Source: Schwartzia sp. (in: firmicutes)
Lineage (GTDB): Bacteria; Bacillota; Negativicutes; Selenomonadales; Selenomonadaceae
Assembly: GCA_024691625.1 (NCBI GenBank)
Contig: JAILNL010000192.1
Location: 1 to 8,537, forward strand
Direction of reading: 5' to 3'
DNA: 8,537 nt
Positions 1-6,856 of the stretch are shown here, in pieces (the stretch's first letter is position 1; each line of letters starts with the position of its first letter). Both the position numbers and the translations under genes were made by a program. Below the pieces are notes generated by a model. The model was not told where the DNA came from, searched no databases, and saw only the letters and a list, made by a program, of their open reading frames with translations.

Positions 1-551
1 TGAATCGGCGAAACGCCCCAGTAAACCTCAAGACCGTCAAGCATATCCTGATACATCTCAAGGAAACGCATATCGTAAAAGGGCTGTGTGAAAAATCCAG
101 CAGCACCGGCCTGCAGCTTGCGGCGGATACGATACTCCTCCTGCTGCATGCTGCCTCTGTACTGGTCAATACCTGCATATACACGTATACCCGGCAGCTC
201 CTCGCGGAATTTACGGATAACATCCGTCGATACGGTCGGATAAACCGTATGCTTCATATCCTGCGGTGGGTCGCCCTCAATGACAAGCACCTCATGAATA
301 TGATGCTCCTTGAAATATCTTGCCATTGGCAGAGGCTTTGTGAGGTCAATATCCATAGCCCGGATATGAGGAATTGCAGCAGGATAAAATTCCTGTGCGG
401 CAACCGCGCCTTCCCAGCTTCTCATGTCAAAACGCAAAAGATCCGGGATATTGATAACATCAATCTTAAGATTGATGTTTTTAAGCATTGTAAGGTCTTC
501 TCTGAGGCCCTCTTCACTTCTGGGGACAAGCTCAATAGACAACCGTTTCAT
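1..551 (-). CDS. metF: Methylenetetrahydrofolate reductase-like protein, N-terminal part (runs off left edge)
   Basis: Reading leftwards from ATG at 551-549, the frame stays open to the window edge, giving 183 residues with no C-terminus. The start is set by AGGAGGA at 564-558, 6 nt upstream; a second ATG at 558-556 lies too close to it. The family reduces 5,10-methylene-THF to 5-methyl-THF on an FAD-containing TIM barrel. Visible features are an N-terminal strand with a conserved-type Glu (E7 in SIELVPRS), INIPDLLRFDMRSWEGA near residues 34-50, a GDPP turn near 114-117 like the MTHFR RGDPP motif, and FFTQPFYD near 154-161 like the family FTQ-F/Y-D motif. The first strand lacks the usual FFPP signature, so this is a divergent, short-type member. 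It lies 14 bp after fhs and follows folD, which strongly supports a role in THF one-carbon metabolism. Family assignment is good; exact activity is inferred. Confidence 0.75.
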   Translation of the reverse strand, partial: MKRLSIELVPRSEEGLREDLTMLKNINLKIDVINIPDLLRFDMRSWEGAVAAQEFYPAAIPHIRAMDIDLTKPLPMARYFKEHHIHEVLVIEGDPPQDMKHTVYPTVSTDVIRKFREELPGIRVYAGIDQYRGSMQQEEYRIRRKLQAGAAGFFTQPFYDMRFLEMYQDMLDGLEVYWGVSPI

Positions 552-565
552 ACGCATTCCTCCTG

Positions 566-2233
566 TTAGAAGAGTCCGGTTATTTTTCCGGCCTCATCTA
601 TGTCCATATTTTCAGCTGCCGGATGCTTCGGAAGACCCGGCATAGTGAGGATATTTCCTGTAAGAGCTACGATAAAGCCTGCGCCCGCCGAAACTCTGAG
701 CTCACGTACAGTAATCGTAAAGCCTGTCGGACAGCCCAGCTTCGTTGCGTCATCAGACAGGGAATACTGTGTCTTTGCCATGCAAATCGGCATTTTATCA
801 AGGCCCAGCTCTTCAATTTCTTTAAGCTGTTTCTTTGCATCGTTTGTGAATACTACGCCGTCAGCGCCGTAAATCTTTCTCGCAATAGTACCGATTTTAT
901 CAGGAATGGACGCCTCAACATTATAAAGCGTACCGAAGCAGCTCGGTTTTTCCATTGCCGCGGTTACTTTCTCTGCAAGCTCGATACCGCCCTGACCGCC
1001 TTTTGCCCAAACCTCGGAAATAGCAACCTCCGCCCCGAGGTCCATGCATTTTTCCTTGACGAAATCCAGCTCTTCCTGCGTATCTGTCGGGAAAGCGTTG
1101 ACAGCAACGACTGCCGGCAGGCCGAACTGCTGGATATTTTCAATATGCTTGAGAAGATTATTCATCCCCTTATCAAGTGCTTCCATATCAACCTTTCCGA
1201 GCTCGTTTTTGGCGAGTCCGCCGTGCATTTTAAGCGCACGGACCGTCGCAACGATAACAACGGCATCAGGGTTGAAGCCCGCAAAACGGCATTTGATATC
1301 AAGGAATTTCTCTGCGCCCAGGTCAGCGCCGAAGCCTGCCTCAGTAACAACAACATCAGCAAACTTCAGAGCGAATTTTGTTGCCATGATGCTGTTGCAG
1401 CCATGTGCGATATTTGCGAACGGACCGCCGTGAATAAATGCCGGTGTTCCTTCCAGAGTCTGTACGAGATTCGGTTTGATTGCATCCTTAAAGAGCAGCG
1501 CGAGAGCACCCGTTACATTGAGCTCTTTTGCACGTACTGCACGTCCGTCGCGCGTATATGCAACGACAATTTCACCGAGACGTTTCTTCATATCCTCAAG
1601 GCCGTCAGCGAGGCAGAGAATAGCCATCATCTCAGAGGCAACTGTAATGTCAAAGCCTGTTTCGCGCGGAACTCCGTGCGCTTTTCCGCCCATACCGATG
1701 ACGACATGGCGAAGTGCACGGTCGTTGAGGTCGAGAACACGCTTCCATACAATGCGGCGCACATCAATATCCAAAGCATTCCCCTGCTGGATATGATTGT
1801 CAATTACTGCCGCAAGCAGATTGTGAGCGGTTGTAATGGCATGGAAATCGCCCGTGAAATGCAGATTGATATCCTCCATAGGAACGACCTGCGCGTATCC
1901 GCCGCCTGCCGCACCGCCTTTAAGACCAAAGCACGGTCCAAGAGAAGGTTCACGAAGCGCAACAGCCGTATTTTTACCCATTGCGTGGAAAGCATCGGCA
2001 AGTCCAACACTTGTAGTCGTTTTGCCCTCGCCTGCCGGCGTAGGATTGATAGCCGTTACAAGAACCAGCTTTCCGTTCGGACGGTCTTTCACGCGGTTCC
2101 ATGCATCAAGCGTTATCTTTGCCTTATATTTGCCGTACTGCTCGATTTCATCAGCCGTCAGTCCAAGCTTTTCGGCAATCTCCGTAATCGGCTGAATAAC
2201 AGCCTCCTGTGCAATCTCAACATCTGATTTCAT
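566..2233 (-). CDS. fhs: Formate--tetrahydrofolate ligase (formyl-THF synthetase)
   Basis: The 555-residue product matches the usual family length of about 555-560. The cytosolic enzyme makes 10-formyl-THF from formate, ATP and THF, feeding C1 biosynthesis or, in acetogens, the methyl branch of the Wood-Ljungdahl pathway. Near residues 65-72 is the P-loop TPAGEGKT. Residues 94-114 carry the REPSLGP and [15 protein letters not shown] signatures, and residues 121-135 the [14 protein letters not shown] signature. The start chosen is ATG at 2233-2231, preceded by AAGGAGGA at 2249-2242 with suitable spacing. The frame is open 13 codons further upstream to a TTG at 2272, but that stretch encodes the ribosome binding site itself and does not look like protein. 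The gap to folD is 77 bp, the longest in the array. The stop is TAA at 568-566, 14 bp before the metF-like gene. Identification is essentially certain. Confidence 0.98.
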   Translation of the reverse strand: MKSDVEIAQEAVIQPITEIAEKLGLTADEIEQYGKYKAKITLDAWNRVKDRPNGKLVLVTAINPTPAGEGKTTTSVGLADAFHAMGKNTAVALREPSLGPCFGLKGGAAGGGYAQVVPMEDINLHFTGDFHAITTAHNLLAAVIDNHIQQGNALDIDVRRIVWKRVLDLNDRALRHVVIGMGGKAHGVPRETGFDITVASEMMAILCLADGLEDMKKRLGEIVVAYTRDGRAVRAKELNVTGALALLFKDAIKPNLVQTLEGTPAFIHGGPFANIAHGCNSIMATKFALKFADVVVTEAGFGADLGAEKFLDIKCRFAGFNPDAVVIVATVRALKMHGGLAKNELGKVDMEALDKGMNNLLKHIENIQQFGLPAVVAVNAFPTDTQEELDFVKEKCMDLGAEVAISEVWAKGGQGGIELAEKVTAAMEKPSCFGTLYNVEASIPDKIGTIARKIYGADGVVFTNDAKKQLKEIEELGLDKMPICMAKTQYSLSDDATKLGCPTGFTITVRELRVSAGAGFIVALTGNILTMPGLPKHPAAENMDIDEAGKITGLF

Positions 2234-2310
2234 TACAACTTCCTCCTTAGGCTTCGTAAGTATATGAATCAAGGAAAAACACGTATAAATCTTTTTGATG
2301 CTTACTTTAT

Positions 2311-3174
2311 TTACTTTTTAAGCTGCAGCTTTGCAGCTGTGACAACGTTCTGCATAAGCATTGCCACCGTCAGAAGACCGACTCCGCCCGGTACAGGAGT
2401 GATAGCTCCCGCAACCTCCGAAACAGCCTCGAAGTCTACGTCGCCTACCAGTTTTTTCGGCGCGATTCGGTTGATACCAACGTCGATAACAGCCGCACCC
2501 GGTTTTACCATATTTGCCGTAACAAAACCCGGTTTTCCTACCGCAGCTACAAGTATATCAGCTTTTTTTGTGATTTCGGCAAGATTTTTTGTATGGGAAT
2601 GAGCAACCGTTACCGTCGCATTGTGCTGCAAAAGCAGATTGAACATCGGCTTGCCTACGATATTGCTTCGTCCGATAACGACTGCGTTTGCGCCGTCCAT
2701 CGGAATCTCCGCCAGCTCAAGCATACGGATGCAGCCTGCCGGAGTACACGGAACAAGAGAGCCTGCTCCATTTGAAAGACGTCCGACATTCACAGGGTGG
2801 AAGCCGTCAACGTCCTTATTCGGGTCAATGCGCTCAAGCACCTCAGCCTCTGCTGCCTGCAGGGATTTCGGAAGCGGAAGCTGAACAAGAATACCGTGAA
2901 TTTTCGGGTCTGCATTGAGTTCATCTATCTTTTTCAGAAGCTCTTCCCGTGTGGTTGTCTCAGGCATCTCGACACTCACATTATGAAGCCCGAGCTCTTC
3001 ACATGCTTTATGCTTATTGCGTACATAAACCTGCGACGCAGGGTCCTCACCGACAATAACCACTGCAAGGCCCGGCATAACGCCCGTTTCCTCACGCAGC
3101 TTTTCTGCCTGTGCTTTTGCCTCCTCTTTGATACGTGCAGCAAATTCTTTTCCTGATAAAATTCTTGCTGTCAT
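2311..3174 (-). CDS. folD: Bifunctional methylenetetrahydrofolate dehydrogenase / methenyl-THF cyclohydrolase
   Basis: The 287-residue product is a normal FolD length. It interconverts methylene-, methenyl- and 10-formyl-THF using NADP(H), so it bridges fhs and the metF-like gene downstream. Catalytic residues fall at the same numbers as in E. coli FolD: Y50 and K54 in YVRNKHKAC, and D121 in DVDGFHP. Other signatures are GILVQLPLP near 94-102, the nucleotide-binding [11 protein letters not shown] near 166-176, and [14 protein letters not shown] near 260-273. The ATG at 3174-3172 has GGAG at 3186-3183, 8 nt upstream. The gene begins 32 bp after the UbiA-family gene ends, consistent with cotranscription although the pathway changes here. 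No sign of truncation or transfer. Confidence 0.98.
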   Translation of the reverse strand: MTARILSGKEFAARIKEEAKAQAEKLREETGVMPGLAVVIVGEDPASQVYVRNKHKACEELGLHNVSVEMPETTTREELLKKIDELNADPKIHGILVQLPLPKSLQAAEAEVLERIDPNKDVDGFHPVNVGRLSNGAGSLVPCTPAGCIRMLELAEIPMDGANAVVIGRSNIVGKPMFNLLLQHNATVTVAHSHTKNLAEITKKADILVAAVGKPGFVTANMVKPGAAVIDVGINRIAPKKLVGDVDFEAVSEVAGAITPVPGGVGLLTVAMLMQNVVTAAKLQLKK

Positions 3175-3206
3175 ACCCTACACTCCATTCCCTAAGATAT
3201 ATTGAA

Positions 3207-4055
3207 TCAAATATAAAAGCCCACCCAGGTGCAGACAAACATTGCAACAGATACAATACCGTTGCGCATAAAGTACATCTGTGTGAGATTGTGAAAGTCA
3301 TCAGGCTTCAAAAGGCTGTGCTGATAAACAAGCGTCACTGCAGCAATACCAACGCCCAGATAATACGGCCATGACAAATTCATTATAACACCAAGCCATA
3401 CAAAACAGCCAATACATAATACATGAAAAACCTTCGCCATATTCATAGCCGCTGCTGCACCGACAGCTGTTGCCAGTGAATGCAGTCCCTGCTCACGGTC
3501 GAATTTCTCGTCCTGAGCGCCGTAAACGGCATCAAATGCCGCTATCCATATACCTACCGCCGCGCAAAGAACAATCATTTCAAAGTCAATTGAGGCGCGT
3601 ACGGCAACCCAGCCGCCGGCAGGAGCCATAGCTATCGAAACACCGAGAACGGCATGGCAGGCACACGTAATACGTTTCATGAACGGATATATGACAAAGG
3701 GCAGTGCCGCAAGCGGCAGCAGCTTTATACATATAGACGGAAGCTGATATACCGCAAAAATGCATACCAGCAGGCTAACCACGATTAAAAGCTTTGCCTC
3801 CCAGGGCTTTACAGCACCCGTTACCATAGGACGGCGCGTAAAACGAGGATGTACTCGGTCATATTTCAAATCCACAAGGTTATCAATGGCAAGAGCCGCG
3901 CTTCTCGCTCCCGTAATGGCAAGCGTAATCCAGAGCAGCACAAACATATCAGGTACTCCGCCTGCCGCCAGAAAAGCTCCCATATAAGCAAACGGAAGAT
4001 CAAAAATCGTATGATGAAGCGCTATATTTTCGATATGAGCTTTAAGCTTATTCAA
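3207..4055 (-). CDS. ubiA: UbiA-family aromatic prenyltransferase (4-hydroxybenzoate polyprenyltransferase-like; MqnP candidate)
   Basis: This is a polytopic membrane protein of 282 residues from the chosen start. UbiA enzymes transfer a polyprenyl chain onto an aromatic acid at the membrane. Both Mg-diphosphate motifs are present: DNLVDLKYD near residues 58-66, followed by the basic HPRFTRRP loop, and DAVYGAQDEKFD near 175-186 with GLHSLAT after it. The YQHSLLKPDD stretch near 244-253 also resembles bacterial UbiA-like proteins of menaquinone clusters. The start is probably TTG at 4055-4053, because AAGGAG at 4068-4063 sits 7 nt away. An in-frame TTG at 4061 is only 1 nt from that site and would add two residues. 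The gene overlaps the end of the UbiD-family gene by 8 bp, which suggests translational coupling. With UbiD and a long-chain polyprenyl synthase nearby, the futalosine-pathway prenyltransferase MqnP is the favoured role; substrate is inferred. Confidence 0.93.
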   Translation of the reverse strand: MNKLKAHIENIALHHTIFDLPFAYMGAFLAAGGVPDMFVLLWITLAITGARSAALAIDNLVDLKYDRVHPRFTRRPMVTGAVKPWEAKLLIVVSLLVCIFAVYQLPSICIKLLPLAALPFVIYPFMKRITCACHAVLGVSIAMAPAGGWVAVRASIDFEMIVLCAAVGIWIAAFDAVYGAQDEKFDREQGLHSLATAVGAAAAMNMAKVFHVLCIGCFVWLGVIMNLSWPYYLGVGIAAVTLVYQHSLLKPDDFHNLTQMYFMRNGIVSVAMFVCTWVGFYI

Positions 4056-5505
4056 GTCCAAACTCCTTCCAGCGCCTTGTTACGCGTTCCTTTACTTCAT
4101 CTGTCATGGTAATTTCATCAGGCCACTCGCGCGTATGACCTTCCTCCGGCCATGTCTTTGTAGCATCAATGCCAAGCTTTGTGCCCCACTTGGCCATTGG
4201 AGAAGAGTGGTCGAGGACATCAAGCGGTCCGTCCACAAACACAAGGTCATGCCGTGCATCGATATTGTTGAATACGCGCCACCAGACCTCTTTTTCGTCC
4301 TGCACGTTGACATGTGAATCCACAACAATAATCATCTTCGTGAACATCATCTGTCCCATGCCCCAGATTGCCTGCATGACCTTCTTTGCCTGCTGAGGAT
4401 ATGATTTCTTGATTGAAACCATGGCACAGTTATGGAATACTCCCGTAAGCGGAAGATTGATATCCACAATCTCAGGAATAATCTGCTGCAAAAGAGGCAG
4501 GAAAATACGCTCTGTCGCCTTAGCGATATAGCAGTCCTCCATAGGCGGTCTGCCGACTACAGTTGCGGCGTAGATAGGATTCCTGCGGTGCGTGATGCAG
4601 GTAATGTGGAAAACAGGATAATCATCTGCAAGAGAATAATATCCCGTATGGTCTCCAAAAGGTCCTTCGCGGCGTTTCTCATCAACGTCTACATAGCCTT
4701 CAAGGACGATTTCACTCGTTGCAGGGACTTCAATATCCACGGTCTTGCATTTTACCATTTCAACGGATTTATGACGCAGGAAGCCCGCAAAAACCATTTC
4801 GTCGATATCTCTCGGCAGCGGTGCCGTAGCCGCGTATGTCAGCACAGGGTCAGTTCCGATAGCCACAGCAGCCTCCAGACGTGTCATGCCCTTCGCCTTC
4901 GCGTCACGGTAGTTATCCGCACCGTTCTTGTGAATATGCCAGTGCATTCCCGTCGTTTTCGAATCGTACTTCTGCAGACGGTACATGCCGACATTGCGCT
5001 TATCCGTTTCGGGATTCTTGGTGAACACCAAAGGAAGCGTCACAAAAGGCCCCCCGTCCTGAGGCCAGCATTTCAAAATAGGAATATCGTCGAGAGAAGG
5101 ATCCATCTCGACGACCTCTTGACAGGGAGCATTTTTTACGTATTTAGGAAAGTTTATCGCATTCTTCGCAAGAGGAATGATGGACAGCAAATCCATCTTG
5201 TGGGATAAAGAAATATACGGCAGACGCAAAAGCTTTCTGATTTCGTCTGCCACATCATCAAGTTTTTCTACTCCCAGTGCCAGTGCCATACGCTCGTAGC
5301 TTCCGAACGCATTCATAAGCACCGGCATGGAAGAACCTTTTACATTTTCAAACAGAAGGGCAACATTTTCCTTGCCTTCTTTTTTCGATATACGGTCTGT
5401 AATCTCCGTAATCTCAAGCTCAGGGTCAACCTCTGCGGTAATTCGTTTCAAAAGGCCTTTCTTCTCAAGTACATCAATAAATTCCCGTAAATCTTTATAA
5501 GCCAA
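4048..5505 (-). CDS. ubiD: UbiD-family decarboxylase (menaquinone biosynthesis type)
   Basis: The 485-residue product matches the UbiD/Fdc family, which decarboxylates aromatic or unsaturated acids using prenylated FMN and a divalent metal. Visible signatures are the N-terminal MAYKDLREFI opening typical of the family, NVGMYRLQ near 171-178 with candidate cofactor-contacting N171 and R176, GMHWHIHKNGA near 186-196, the Glu-containing REGPFGDHTGYY near 279-290 (E280 is the candidate catalytic acid), and VVGRPPMED near 316-324. The TTG at 5505-5503 is chosen because GGGAGG at 5518-5513 sits 7 nt away and because the protein then begins as its relatives do. Another TTG at 5511 is only 1 nt from the site. 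The gene follows tatC by 26 bp and overlaps the prenyltransferase gene. The natural role is decarboxylation of the prenylated quinone precursor. No flavin prenyltransferase (UbiX), needed to make prenyl-FMN, is present in this window. Confidence 0.95.
   Translation of the reverse strand: MAYKDLREFIDVLEKKGLLKRITAEVDPELEITEITDRISKKEGKENVALLFENVKGSSMPVLMNAFGSYERMALALGVEKLDDVADEIRKLLRLPYISLSHKMDLLSIIPLAKNAINFPKYVKNAPCQEVVEMDPSLDDIPILKCWPQDGGPFVTLPLVFTKNPETDKRNVGMYRLQKYDSKTTGMHWHIHKNGADNYRDAKAKGMTRLEAAVAIGTDPVLTYAATAPLPRDIDEMVFAGFLRHKSVEMVKCKTVDIEVPATSEIVLEGYVDVDEKRREGPFGDHTGYYSLADDYPVFHITCITHRRNPIYAATVVGRPPMEDCYIAKATERIFLPLLQQIIPEIVDINLPLTGVFHNCAMVSIKKSYPQQAKKVMQAIWGMGQMMFTKMIIVVDSHVNVQDEKEVWWRVFNNIDARHDLVFVDGPLDVLDHSSPMAKWGTKLGIDATKTWPEEGHTREWPDEITMTDEVKERVTRRWKEFGLE
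4063..4068 (-). promoter_or_regulatory. Ribosome binding site of the UbiA-family gene, inside the end of ubiD
   Basis: AAGGAG lies within the last codons of the UbiD-family gene. It is 7 nt from TTG 4055-4053 and only 1 nt from TTG 4061-4059, which selects the inner TTG as the start. Confidence 0.75.
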
Positions 5506-5512
5506 GGTCAAG

Positions 5513-5518
5513 CCTCCC
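5513..5518 (-). promoter_or_regulatory. Ribosome binding site of the UbiD-family gene
   Basis: GGGAGG lies in the 26-bp gap after tatC. Its 7-nt spacing to TTG 5505-5503, against 1 nt to TTG 5511-5509, decides the start. Confidence 0.75.
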
Positions 5519-5531
5519 TAACGAGTAATAA

Positions 5532-6587
5532 TTACTTGTGCAATATAAAACGAACGATAAGGTAACTTACTTCATACAGAAGGAACAGCGGTATTGCGAT
5601 CATGGACTGTGTGAAAATATCCGGTGTCGGAGAAACAACCGCGCCCACAATGAATGCCAGGAACAGAACAATACGCTGCTTTTTCATCAAAAACGATGAT
5701 GAAATAAGCCCCATTTTTGCCAATACCACCACAACAAGCGGAAGCTCAAATACCGCACCGAATGGCAGAATAAACGACATAACAAAGCTGAAATACTGAT
5801 TCAGCGAGAACATCGGCTGCAGGTCAGCGGTACTGAATCCCACAAAGAACTGCATCGCAGCGGGCAAAACGAGGAAAAACGAAAACGCAAGTCCGCTGAA
5901 AAACAGTATAACCGACGTAGGTACCAAAAGGGCAATAATCGTCTTTTCCTTCACCGTAAGCGCAGGAAGCACAAACCGCCAAATCTGGTAAAAAACAACC
6001 GGCAATGCCAAAAGAAATCCTGCGAACATCGCGATTTTGATATAAGTAAAGAACGCCTCTGCCGGCTGTAGATAGTACAGCTTGCCGGAAGGCATCGGGA
6101 TGTAGTGCATGATTTCTGCGATATAGTAATACGAAATGCTGCGTCCTACAGCTACAGCCAGAAGCGACTTGATGATACGTGTGCGGAGCTCTTCAAGATG
6201 ACGGATAATAGTCATGCTGCTCTCGTCCTCATCCTCTTTTTTCTCATCCTCTTCGGAATCCTCTTCCTCAGACTCATCCTCTTCGGACTCGTCGTCAGAT
6301 TCATCCTCTGCAGCCTCATCGGCTTCGTCAGCCTTAGCTTCCTCCTCAGGCTCTTCCTCAAAAGGAATGCCGGGAGCTTCCTCACGCTCATCAATAGGAG
6401 TATCGTCAGAAAGCGCCACAGGATGGACTACACTTCCTGTCTGTCCTGCCGGGCGTTTTTCTTCCCTGCTGTCAGCTTCATTCAGCTCCTGTACCGAGCT
6501 GTCATTGGCAGCCTTCTCTATGCGTTCTTCAGGCTTTTTTCGCCTTCTTGGATTTTTCCTGTTTTCCTGATTTTTTCGTTTGCTCAT
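5532..6587 (-). CDS. tatC: Twin-arginine translocase subunit TatC with long acidic N-terminal extension
   Basis: TatC is the six-helix membrane receptor for twin-arginine signal peptides. Counting from ATG 6587, the product is 351 residues. The recognisable TatC core starts only at M125 (ATG 6215-6213), giving about 227 residues, slightly shorter than typical. Core signatures are HLEELRTR at 130-137, FFTYIKIAM near 179-187, YQIWRFVLPAL near 200-210 followed by a conserved-type Glu (E214), FGAVFELPL near 276-284 with membrane Glu E281, and SPTPD near 319-323. Residues 1-30 are basic and merely re-read the tatA tail in another frame. Residues 60-124 are mostly Glu, Asp, Ser and Ala. ATG 6587 has no good ribosome binding site; ATG 6215 has GAGGA about 10 nt upstream. 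The true start may therefore be 6215, or the extension may join TatA by a frameshift. An Arg sits in the middle of predicted helix 1. Identity is firm; the 5' end is not. Confidence 0.88.
   Translation of the reverse strand: MSKRKNQENRKNPRRRKKPEERIEKAANDSSVQELNEADSREEKRPAGQTGSVVHPVALSDDTPIDEREEAPGIPFEEEPEEEAKADEADEAAEDESDDESEEDESEEEDSEEDEKKEDEDESSMTIIRHLEELRTRIIKSLLAVAVGRSISYYYIAEIMHYIPMPSGKLYYLQPAEAFFTYIKIAMFAGFLLALPVVFYQIWRFVLPALTVKEKTIIALLVPTSVILFFSGLAFSFFLVLPAAMQFFVGFSTADLQPMFSLNQYFSFVMSFILPFGAVFELPLVVVVLAKMGLISSSFLMKKQRIVLFLAFIVGAVVSPTPDIFTQSMIAIPLFLLYEVSYLIVRFILHK
6228..6309. repeat. Degenerate 15-bp-period direct repeats encoding the Glu/Asp/Ser-rich segment
   Basis: On the plus strand a 15-base unit, ctcatcctcttcgga, occurs exactly at 6243-6257 and 6273-6287. 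Its first 11 bases also occur at 6228-6238, and a 9-base core (tcatcctct) at 6301-6309. Offsets are multiples of 15 bp for the first three copies, so each keeps the reading frame and adds five acidic or serine residues on the minus strand. The pattern suggests growth of this segment by tandem duplication followed by drift. Confidence 0.7.
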
Positions 6588-6801
6588 CTGCTGGTTTGAC
6601 CTCATTCTCTTCTTTAGCAACAATTTTCTTAGGCTCTTCTTTTTCCGTCTCATCATCCGCAGTTATAGCCGATGTTGCCTTTTTGAACTCTCTCAAGCCT
6701 TTTCCTACTGCTTTTCCGACCTCGGGAAGCTTTCCCGGACCGAATACGACCAAACCGATAACCAGTATCAGCAAAAGCTCCGGTACACCAATTCCAAACA
6801 T
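6529..6801 (-). CDS. tatA: Sec-independent protein translocase subunit TatA/TatE
   Basis: This small pore-forming Tat component has 90 residues. It has a short hydrophobic N-terminal helix (about residues 5-21), the FGPGKLPEVGKAVGKGLREFKKA hinge and amphipathic-helix region (about 20-42), and a charged Lys/Glu-rich cytoplasmic tail. ATG 6801-6799 follows a purine-rich GGGGAG site with 8-nt spacing. The gene sits 55 bp after the polyprenyl synthase and directly before tatC. The last codons contain six consecutive A (6540-6535, minus-strand reading) immediately before the final Ala codon and the TGA stop at 6531-6529. Loss of one A would carry the reading frame through the acidic segment into TatC. 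Identity is clear from the hinge motif; the C-terminal end depends on that homopolymer being correct. Confidence 0.95.
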   Translation of the reverse strand: MFGIGVPELLLILVIGLVVFGPGKLPEVGKAVGKGLREFKKATSAITADDETEKEEPKKIVAKEENEVKPADEQTKKSGKQEKSKKAKKA

Positions 6802-6856
6802 ATTCTTTTCTCCCCTTCTATTTTAATCATTTAGACCACATTAAATGCGGCGCTGC

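Noticed and set aside
623..2227. Plus-strand open frame of 534 codons antisense to nearly all of fhs
   Set aside because: It lies opposite a highly conserved gene, its product is Cys/Arg-rich with no recognisable domain, and it lacks a good ribosome binding site. Long antisense frames arise from the codon bias of the true gene.
2234..2310. Possible promoter in the folD-fhs gap (minus-strand TATACT)
   Set aside because: A one-mismatch -10 is present, but no -35 resembling TTGACA lies 16-18 bp upstream. I would not call a promoter without 5'-end data.
4432..5208. Plus-strand open frame of 258 codons antisense to the UbiD-family gene
   Set aside because: Same reasoning: no family features, basic composition, and fully opposite a well-supported gene.
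6214..6570. Plus-strand frame encoding a poly-serine-rich protein
   Set aside because: It is the complement of the acidic Glu/Asp codons of the TatC extension; the serine runs are a mirror of the GA-rich repeats.
6802..6856. Possible terminator between the polyprenyl synthase and tatA
   Set aside because: No stable GC stem followed by a T run is visible on the minus strand; only weak partial pairings.
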